64,000 nt of DNA, from positions 21,002,559 to 21,066,558 of the forward strand of contig NC_089726.1 in the NCBI RefSeq assembly GCF_035083965.1. Direction: 5' to 3'. Positions 55,041 through 64,000 of this stretch are shown one piece after another. The DNA is from Branchiostoma lanceolatum (taxonomy: Eukaryota; Chordata; Leptocardii; Amphioxiformes; Branchiostomatidae). A program made the position numbers and the translations under genes. Under the pieces are notes generated by a model, which was given only the letters and a program-made list of their open reading frames with translations, made no database searches and was not told the DNA's origin. Each line of letters starts with the position of its first letter. Position 1 is the stretch's first letter.

Positions 55041-55269
55041 TGAATACATGTTATTTTTGCCCTTTCCGTTGCTATTCTTCCAGGGCTCAAAAAGATACAC
55101 AGTACAAATCACAAACAATTCATGTACATATTAAGTCAGAAGTTCAGATGTTCAAAACGTCAAATTTCTTTATAAAATCAATTGGTTATGAGACTGCATA
55201 TCAATAAAAGAAGATTGAAATACATTCTTATCAAAGCATGCTAAAACCGGCTTTAGAGATTTAGATCAT

Positions 55270-56390
55270 CGAGTTTTTCTAACTCTCGACTAGCCCAAAA
55301 TAAACTCAGGTATCGAATATAGCCCGGGTATACTTTAAGATAGTCCAAGCGATCAAAGACTTGAAAGAAAAATAAAGTTACATAGTAGGAAATCTGTCTC
55401 ATAGACAAGAAAACATGGAGAGAGAGACAACATGACTGGAGCTACCTGATTCCAAATCCAATGGAAAGGTTTTAGTTCGAGCAAAAACTGTGATGTTTTT
55501 ATTGATTTTCTTATTATTAAACAACTGAAGAATACACATGACACAGAGGTGATGCACCCTTGCAGTAGCTAATATCAAACATCACCTCTAAAGAAAAATA
55601 AAAACTTACATAGACAAATACAATTAATTAAAATTATAACAATAAGTAACAGCATTTGGGCAGTCAAATACAAACACGCAAAATACGCAACAAACTAACA
55701 AATAAAAAATTAATATATAAACACAGTCGCACTAAGCTATACAGCGTTTACTCGCCACAATATAATTCTGGGTCAAGCCCATGATGTCATTATTGCTATT
55801 AAAAGAAACACAGTGAAATAAACAGTGATGTGTGCAGAATTGTACTCACCACAAGACGTCTGCGGGGTCGGCTAGTAGTAGGAGTCTTCTTCACCTTAAG
55901 AATAAGCCTTAGATGCACAGGCAATACAACACTTGTCCTGTGTAGATGGGGTTGATCAATCATTTGCAAGTAAATTAAGAATTTAGTTAAGTGCTTGTTG
56001 AACAAAGGTGTCATCAACTAGCGATGGCACAAACTGAAAAGCATCCGTATGGTACATGGTGTATAAGATTATTTTTTTGAGATCTTCATTTCAGTGAACG
56101 TGTACTTTTTTTTGTATCGCGAGACAAATGAAAGCTACAGTGGGCGAATAGTTATTTAATATGTTGATGTCATATACATGTGCTTTTTTAATCTCATCTT
56201 TTGCCAGACAAATCAAACGTCAAGTTGGTGAATAGCTATGTAATATGCTGATGCCATGCATGTACTTCTTACGTCTTCCCACGCACCAAAGCCATTTCGT
56301 CGATACAGTTTCGCGATTCCGTGTCTGGTTCTATACTTAAGTACTAACATGGCCTTTCAAATGTAGCTAGGTGCCAATCAAGGTTAATTT
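55270..56390 (-). other. Putative upstream exon module, copy B
   Basis: It matches copy A. The minus frame …LILKVKKTPTTSRPRRRLV is followed at once by a good donor (GTGAGT) with the exon ending at 55850. The frame has an ATG at 56017 (70 codons upstream), but no convincing domain. Confidence 0.4.
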
Positions 56391-56394
56391 AGAT

Positions 56395-56770
56395 TACTTA
56401 GATCCTTTCGGCCCTTTCTGTTCCCCTTCCGCCTACTGTAAATACTGTAGATCCCACAGCCCACCCAACTCCGTTAAAACTTAGAAATGCAATATTAAAA
56501 CATACAATTGCAAATATTTGACGGACATGCAGTCACTCTCTTATTGGTCGAACCGCTAATTGTGATGGACAGTCAGGATCAGTCTATTAGGGCTAGGATT
56601 TTCTATCAGTTCTCACCACACAACGACATCGTATCTTTGTTCCTTTAATGTCGATATGTAATGGTATAGTTTTATGGTGTTTTTGAAACTTACCATGTGT
56701 AGGAACGACCAGAAACTTTTTTAAATTCAAGTTTCAAGCCTCATAAAATGCTCTGGGTGTCTTTAATACT
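56395..56770. mobile_element. Inverted-repeat MITE, partial copy 3
   Basis: Same family and orientation as 4698-5215: CATTGGTCGAACCGCTAATT-like text (56545), AACGACATCGTATC, and the right end TCATAAAATGCTCTGGGTGTC TTTA. The left end is missing. Confidence 0.7.
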
Positions 56771-57079
56771 ATGCTAATGTTCCCAATCCAGTTGACTTTT
56801 AAAATAGCTTATAAACGTATTATGTTTTCCCTCTCCGTTACGAATTGTCCAGGGCTCTTAAAGCAACACAGTACAAAATACAGTACAGCACAGGTACAAA
56901 CAACCGAAAATACATGTACATATATAGGAAAAGGTCAAAGTTCAGAGGTTGAAATCGCCAAACTGCTTCATAAAATCTATAGGTTATGTGATTACAAGTC
57001 AATAAAAACAAAATAGAAATACAAAAGTGCAATCGTATCAAATGAACTACCTTGTAGATAAAAGAAATTTATCAGAACC

Positions 57080-59060
57080 AGCTTCAGAAATTTAGAATTT
57101 CGCCTAGCCAAAAATAAACTCTAATATGGAATATAGCCCGATGATGATTCAAGACAGTCCAAACGACCAATGCAACAATTTTAAAGAAAAAAATTAGATG
57201 AAATACTAGAAAGGCAACTTTTGCATAAGCAACTATACAGCATGTATCACCCATTTCCCTCTCCAAGCAAAAAGCGACTGTTCTAATGCAAAAATTGAGC
57301 ATTCCAAAATAACATTAAAACTATTACAAAGTAAGACCATGTGATGACCATTGTAAATATCAACGCCATTCAGGCAAACGTTTGTTGTATGTCTGCAATG
57401 GTGGTATTTGAATAAAGAATTGAAATTAAAGACGAGTCGGAAATAGAAAATTCGAAACCCTATGCATGGATGGGCTCTTCCAGGCACCCATATTCTTACT
57501 GGACCATTCGAAAAACACCTTCACCAATAAAACCTGGACCTTATTTTATAATCAACCAATCCTAAGATTGAATATTCTTACCCCCGCCCCCTCATGCAAG
57601 AATGGACTATTCCTGTGGTGTCTGGACGAACACGTATCATGCAAAGTTCAGAATGTAAACAACTAGAATCTTGAGGAAGATCTAGATTTCTTCCGTGGAA
57701 GAATTTCCGCAATCCGATGGTCCAGACAATTTTGCTTTACGCAGCGAACAGTTCTTCGGAACCAACTCATGTTTTGCAAAAGTTTCACAGATTAAACGTT
57801 TAAACGATTTGCAAATTTCTAATGCGTCTTTCGTGACCTGTACTGTAACACTGACACATATCACCGTTAAAAATGTTGTCTGAAGAAAGGATACATGACA
57901 ATTTGTAGGGATATGAGCCTTTGCGTACTCTTGGTGTAGGTGAAAATAAATTATTGCTATATGTATATATGTACACACATAGAGGAATATAGAGCAATGT
58001 CGAAAAAAACACCATAAAAGTTTTGTTGATAAGGCGCTCTCTCATTGCCTGACTGAATTAGTCCACCTGGCCATTGGAATAATGATGTGACCATATATGT
58101 CCACACCATATGTGGTTATCTGAGGAAAATAGCCAATATTCTCCCCAACATACCCCGCAAATTCGTATTTTGAAGTGATGTATGCCAAAAGTGCGAAATA
58201 TTTGTTCAATGTGTGCCCATAGCAAATTTTGTGTCATTTTGATGTTAATGAGCACAGGAGGTCCAAATGTACCTTTTCTGGTCTGAAAATGGCCAAAAAT
58301 CCTCAATAAAATCATTTTATTGGCACTTAAAAAATATGAAAAACAAAAGTCTAGGGGTATGTGATAACTCTACCTGCACACTAAATTTCAGCTCATTTTG
58401 CCTAGGGACGACCGATATGAATCGCTTTAAAGATTTGTCAGGAGGAGAAAAAAAAACATAGCAAAAAACAATATGTATCGCCCATACCATAGTATGGGCA
58501 ATATATTACAAGAAAACCTGTCTCGTAGACAGTTTAACTGGAAGAGAGAGAGACTATTAGCGGAGCCACTCGATTCCAAATCAAATGAATTAGTTTTTGC
58601 TCGAACAGAAACAGACAGTGACATGTGCAGAGTTGTACTCACGACAGGACGTCTGTAGGGGTAGCTTGATTCGGAGCCCTCTTCGGAATAAGTAGCCTCA
58701 GATCAGCTGCCCAGACGATACAGCACTTGGTCCCGGGTAGAAAAGGGTCGATATAACTCTAGTAAGCAAATAAAGAACTTAGTAACCTTCTTGTCTGAAC
58801 AAGTTTCAGCAACGAGCGATGACAAGTATTCGTGTGGTGTAGAGAATTTTTTCATCCTAGATATTTTTTTCGATGAACCTGCACTTTTTATGTAACATCT
58901 TGAATGGTGAATATTTATGTAATATGCTGATGCCATACATGTACTTGTCTACCCACGCACCACATCAATTCCGTCGCTTGTACTGTAGTTAAGTGTCTGC
59001 TTCTCTACAAACGTACCAAAAGAACCTTTCACATATGCAAACGCATGTTTATACATGTAA
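57080..59060 (-). other. Putative upstream exon module, copy C, split by an insertion
   Basis: The left part (57080-57215, AAATAAACTCTAATATGGAA) and right part (58440-59060) match copies A and B. The minus frame …LRLLIPKRAPNQATPTDVLS meets GTGAGT with the exon ending at 58643. About 1.2 kb of unrelated sequence separates the halves. Confidence 0.4.
57285..57520. repeat. Inverted partner of 60262-60520
   Basis: ATGACCATTGTAAATATCAA, ATGCATGGATGGGCTCTTCC and ACTGGACCATTCGAA recur reverse-complemented, in reverse order, at 60262-60520 with moderate divergence. Non-coding. Confidence 0.6.
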
Positions 59061-60261
59061 CCTTTTCTTTACACTATTTCTTTTTTTTTTACTTTGGCAA
59101 AGTGAACTTGTATGCCGATTGCTTAGGGAATATCTATGGCATGTGTGAACTGATATTTGACGGCACGTGAAAATTATACACTTTGTTGCGCTAGTCTTTG
59201 TTAATATACTACATATAAGGACATGATTCTGCCTTGTATCATAGGATCACTATGCCTCAGACAGAATCGATGTTTTTTTTTAAATATATATTATGATCAA
59301 GCATCAGTAATCTCCGAAGTATACACACTTAAAGAAAGCCAGGTATTCAATATATTTTTGTGAAGACTTCGATAACACCGTTGTTGTTGTGTACGTGTAT
59401 GTGTTTTTCAATGCGGCTGTCATAGGGTATTTGGCAGAGTTTTGAAGGTTGGAGTAACTATGAAGCTAGACCTTTGTTTCAAGATTTAGCTGGAAAGCAG
59501 ACTTATGTATCGATTGAAATAAGGATGTCACAATGTCACAAAGAACTTATTTAGTCGAGGTAAAATAAGCATTAGACAACATTTTGTACCGACCGTGCGA
59601 CTGCAGTCCTTGTGGTTTTATCAAAATTCCAACCTTGACTGCACGGCTATTGGTACAATATTTGGCTCTTGGTAGACAGGTGTCGATTCAAGTGTCGTTT
59701 TTTCCTAAATTCCCCATGAATTTTACTATTACTTCGATATGAAAATGTTTAAATGTTGCTAAAAGTGCATTTTTATCAATTCATCTTTTAAATGATAGTT
59801 TGATGATTTTTTATGCTTATTCCAAAATAATTTTGTTAGACATAAGTTTTGTTAAACAATGATGCAATTTATGTTATTTTGTCCTGAATACTAGCATTTT
59901 TTTTCAGTTTCCTCCTCAAGATACTGAAACTAGTGATGTGTTGTCTAAGGTATACATGAAGAAGCATGGACATCATACATTTAAAATTTGTGTTGTTGTT
60001 ACATCCAGTATTCAAAATGTCTCAAAATAATTCTTTGAAAATGTTGTTTATTATACAATACACAGCGTCATTAGTGTAGATTTTTTGACATATAAAAAAG
60101 ATCTACGAGTGTTCTTTTTATATTTCGCCCATAATATAGGTATTTTCAGACAAAAAAACATTGGCTTCCTGTGCTCTAGAATTGCAGCCAAATGACCTGA
60201 AATGTGCTATGGTGGTACTTTGAACAAATGTAACACATTCACATTATTAAAAAAATCCATT
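59061..60261. other. AT-rich, no feature recognised
   Basis: No ORF, RNA gene or repeat boundary could be supported in this stretch. Confidence 0.4.
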
Positions 60262-60520
60262 TTTTTGGTGGAGGTTTTCTTTGAATGGTCCAGTATGAAT
60301 ATGGATACCTGCAAGAGCCCACCCATGCTCTGGGTTTCAAATCGGGAGAGATCCATTTCTGTCTTGTCGTCAATTCAATTCTTTATCTAAATACCAACAT
60401 TGCAGACATATAACAAACGTTAGAGTGAATGGTGTTGATTTGTACAATGGTCATTACATGATCTTACATTGTAATAGTAAAACTTCTTTAATTGGAATGC
60501 TTCATTTTTGCAGAGGTTAG
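60262..60520. repeat. Inverted partner of 57285-57520
   Basis: See the partner. Here the order is TTGAATGGTCCAGTATGAAT, AGAGCCCACCCATGCTCTGG, then TTGATTTGTACAATGGTCAT. Confidence 0.6.
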
Positions 60521-60536
60521 ATTTAAGGACTGAATA

Positions 60537-62580
60537 AACGTTTTTGTGTTTGTATATTCAGTATCTATGTTGAGAACGCAATCAAAACGAATGAAAACAG
60601 GAAAAAAACAATTAATCTCCAAGCAGATCTATAGGTTGCAAAAAGACCGTATCAAACTGGCAGAGGAAGTACGTTTTGCAACCCAAGATCTGCGATAACT
60701 CTAACAGCCGTGCGAATGTCCGAGGTACTAATCTTTTTATGACCGTTTCCACAAGAGGGCTGCTTCCTGGCCAATGACGGCCTTATCTCGCTTTGCTATT
60801 GTTATGCTTGCGAAGAATCGGTGCCTTTGAAAACGTTTTCCAAGACTCAATCAAAGAAAGCCATCGGGAAAAAACAAGGAAAAAACGTAAACATAAAAAA
60901 CGTAAAAATTTCGCCCTCGCATTTCAGCTGTGACGATCATCATTTTGTGACGATTGAAGCAGTTTTGGTAGCGATCTTCGTAACAAATTGATCTTGAAAA
61001 AGAGACCAAGTCTTTCCTGCTGGCAACATTAAGTTTATTTTTCCTGGGAAGTTTAATTTTCGCGGTACAGCTCTGCCCAAGTGAACGGCCTCTCAGTCGC
61101 GGCCTGGAGGTGTCAGCCCGGCATGGCGCCGCACGCCCGTGCGGACAGAGAGTAATAAACTCACTTACAGAAGCACAGTTTGATTAGGTAACAATTAGAT
61201 GTTAATAGCCTTTGTTTAGACCGACTTGTTCCAGACCTTAGATTGAATGACAAGCTCCTTCTTCCAGTTTGATGCGGTCTTTGCAATGTATTGGGTCTGG
61301 TTGGAGACTACGGACTATAACCTCTACTGCAATGGATCAAAGTCAAACTATCATTTTCGTTTACAATAAAGTTGATGTTTGTCATCGCAAAGTGCAACAA
61401 AAAATCATCTTCCGAAGTCTAACAGTTACATGTTGCCAATGTTAAACATATAATCTCAAGTTTCAAAGTTACAGTTACAATACAAGGTGTATGGATTATT
61501 ATTGATAAATCCTTGTTGTAAAATGAACAAAAAGGAAAATGCTAGTATCACAATTACGTCAGGAACGAAAATTTATGTCACATACTCATGACATAATTTG
61601 TCTTTCAAGTATTTTCTAAAATATAACGTGGCTTTTCACTACTTAACATCGACATCGCAATTTAAGAAAAGAAAATGTCGCTTGGGTACACGATTACGAT
61701 TTTCCTGATAGTCAGTCAACATTTCCCTTTATACTATGTCACATTTAGTACACAAAAAAATGAAATATTACCGTAGTAAATAAATTTTGTGGTAGGATTT
61801 CGACTAAGTTTTATTGCAAAACAAAAATCATTATTCGGTCCAGACAAAAAAACTCAGTGTATCTTAAGTTTTAAAGTTACAGTTGCAAATGTACAGCATA
61901 AAATCTTAATTTCAAATTCATAGTTACAAATACAAGGTGTACGGATCGCTGTTACGATTCCCCGTTGTCAAAAAAATAGATAGATAAATACTAGTAGATA
62001 TCACAATTACTGATTGACCTGGGCTTTCATTACATAATATTACTATTGCAATTTAAGCTTACAACAAGTCGTTTGAGTACACGATAACGATTTTAAATAG
62101 CCAGTCAAAATATCCCTTTATACTATTTCACATTTTGTAAGCCAAAAATATTAAGTTTTACTATAGTTATCAAATTTCGTAGTATAATTTCAACGCAGTT
62201 ATATTGCCTGACAAACGTTATTTATTCGAGACGAATAACTCGGCGTACGTCTCACACTGGCCATGAAAAATGAATTCGATTTATTTTATTATTATAGAAT
62301 ATGGTATTTTGATTTCGGATAGGTTTAATGTTACCGTTTCGAACATAACGCACTGTAAGTACGTCAGGTATGAACGAAACGTATGTTAGGCCACGCTGAT
62401 ATAATCATATGGATGACATCCTTGCGCACATAAACATCATGTTGTTAAAAAATGATTATACTAGTACTGTAAAAAGTACAAAGAAAATGCAAAAAGAGTA
62501 AATATATACCGTATACGTAGACTGCACAAAAAATACAAGAAAACGGACACTGATGCCATACAATAGGTCTATGCCGTACA
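60537..62580. repeat. Second copy of the receptor 3'-flank segment
   Basis: Collinear with 38698-39960 (TATATTCAGTATCTATGTTG, CATCTTCCGAAGTCTAACA, ACAAGGTGTATGGATTATTA, GTCGCTTGGGTACACGAT). It is longer because of extra sequence (60600-61350) and an internal direct duplication: 61370-61800 resembles 61860-62260. No gene recognised inside it. Confidence 0.7.
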
Positions 62581-62585
62581 ATGCC

Positions 62586-63690
62586 TCTTTACCTTCGCCG
62601 GGGATGTATGCATTCGCGGTAAGGTTATGTTATCGGTTACGCCAGCTGTAAAGTGGGTCCGTATGTATGTCGAGATCATAAGTCGAGAGAACTTTGACGG
62701 GTCTTGCTGATTTTTGGTAGGTAAGTGGCGGTTGTGAGAACGAAGGTCAAGTTCGAAAATGGTTAACCTGGCGTTTTCCTAAAGTGCTCCAGTGGACTTT
62801 TTTTGTTAGTGTGTTTGTATGTAGACAACATGACTCGACGTATTGATGATGGATCTGCATGATTTTTGGTGGGTACGTAGAGATTGTGAAAACAAAGCTC
62901 AAGTTCAAAAATGGGTCACCTGGCATTTTTCTGCGGTACTGCTGTGGGCTGTTTATGTATGTGTATTTGTTTGTTGACAGGATAACTCGAGAAGCTGTTG
63001 ATGGTTGTGCATGATATTTAGTGAATAGGTAGATTTATTAAAGGGGAAGGTCAAGTTCGATGATGGGCCTCCTAGCGGGTACTTTGGGTACTGCAGTGTA
63101 GCTTCAAAGTTTGAGGTCGAATTTTCTGCAAGTGCTACGGTCATGATTTTTGTGTGGTAGATAGTCCATGCTACATGAAGTAAAATGTACACGTTTGGGC
63201 CCTCTAGCGGCTTGTTTGGAGCTGCAGCGGGTGTTTTTAATTTATTTGTTTTGACCTTTGGACATGAATAACTAGACTTATGGTCAACGGGTCGTCTTGA
63301 TTTATGGTATGTAGATAGCTCGATTAATGATTTACATCATTGAATATTTATTATGCAAATCAGGAGCTAATTTGCATAACTAGCAAGGAAAGTTTATAAA
63401 TCTGCTGCCTTTCAAAATAGGACTCTCAAACATGTGACATATATAGCTGAAAAAGAGAGAGGTATCGATAGATACCAATAATGCTAATAGCTACCTATTT
63501 TGCATAATTAATGAGAAAATACTAATTGAAAATACCACAATAGTAAATGATTGGAATTTCATTCTTGTATCATTAGGAAGCTAAGTAAAGGTGAACAATA
63601 TCAGACAAAAATCATGCATGACAAGGCCTCATTAACATAATTTATAAGGAAATGTCTACAATTCCCTTTCAATTTGCTATTTTTAAGACT
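62586..63690 (+). repeat. Hairpin-headed repeat, long copy
   Basis: It opens ACCTTCGCCG…GGTAAGGTTATG with the hairpin interrupted by a short insertion. The family phrases follow ('tttttggt…taggt', 'tactgcagtg', 'tagcggcttgtttggagctgcagc', 'tgcaaatcaggagctaatttgcat'). Same architecture as 6071-7217. Confidence 0.65.
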
Positions 63691-64000
63691 ATATATTCAG
63701 GTTAAATTGCACTGACAGGTGACCTAGTTAACCAGCGCAGGCTCCCTGTGAGACGTCCCTGGAGGACACATGTGATACTTTACTTGCCTGGTGCAGGGCT
63801 CTGTTTTGGGGTCAGGGAGGTCACACGGGCAGCCTTACGATCTAACGCTCTCCCTGTTGGAAGGTATAGGTTTGATAAAAACTGATTGATATGTCGACTA
63901 TGAAAATAAGGGCATAATTGAAGCAAATACATTGCCAACAAATTGCCTTATTTTCTGTAGTAAAGATAAAAGTTATGATACCAATTAAGCAAAAATATTC
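63691..64000. other. No gene recognised at the window end
   Basis: A GC-richer patch (63720-63860) with no ORF or RNA signal that I can support. Confidence 0.35.

Overview
This window looks like non-coding-rich animal DNA. The best guess is a cephalochordate (amphioxus, Branchiostoma-like) chromosome. The reasons are multi-exon genes with GT-AG introns, an expanded lectin-type receptor gene, tRNA-derived SINEs, a Penelope-like retroelement, and several families of short inverted-repeat elements in introns and flanks. The species call is inference; nothing here is prokaryotic.

Three genes can be reconstructed with matching splice phases. (1) A 329-residue CitE/CLYBL-type acyl-CoA lyase (+, 13599-17248, 3 exons). 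(2) A 411-residue double hot-dog, MaoC-like acyl-CoA hydratase relative (+, 19400-30040, 9 exons), head-to-tail with the lyase and 2.15 kb downstream. The pairing recalls bacterial lyase/hydratase neighbours acting on beta-methylmalyl/mesaconyl-CoA. (3) A predicted 1,332-residue single-pass membrane protein (-, 52726-40207, 8 exons). It has a tyrosine-motif cytoplasmic tail, one membrane span, an 11-residue tandem-repeat stalk with an N-glycosylation sequon in most units, a discoidin-like domain and two F-type (fucose-binding) lectin domains. Two compensating 1-base indels disturb the middle of its stalk exon.

Layout: 1-7740 holds repeats, a large fold-back and MITEs. 7778-13175 is an almost perfect mosaic array of two modules, X (662 bp) and Y (1128 bp), in the order X-Y-Y-X-Y-X with TTAA at every joint. 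13.6-30.0 kb carries the lyase and hydratase genes, whose introns hold LINE, SINE, MITE and Penelope insertions (an intact 614-codon RT/GIY-YIG ORF with an adjacent hammerhead-like motif). 30.1-38.7 kb is repeats: SINE, Penelope relic, a four-copy palindromic repeat with a nested LINE, and a 1-kb element with perfect 32-bp inverted ends. 38.7-52.7 kb is the receptor and its 3' flank. 52.9-60.5 kb is its 5' flank, with a 1.35-kb TTAA-flanked element and three copies of a putative upstream exon module. 60.5-62.6 kb repeats the receptor's 3' flank, suggesting that the locus is part of a tandem gene array continuing beyond 64 kb.

How the genes work together: the lyase and hydratase may serve one acyl-CoA pathway. 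The receptor probably binds fucosylated glycans outside the cell and signals through NPxY/YxxV-type motifs inside. Mobile DNA, much of it with TTAA junctions, has shaped most of the rest.
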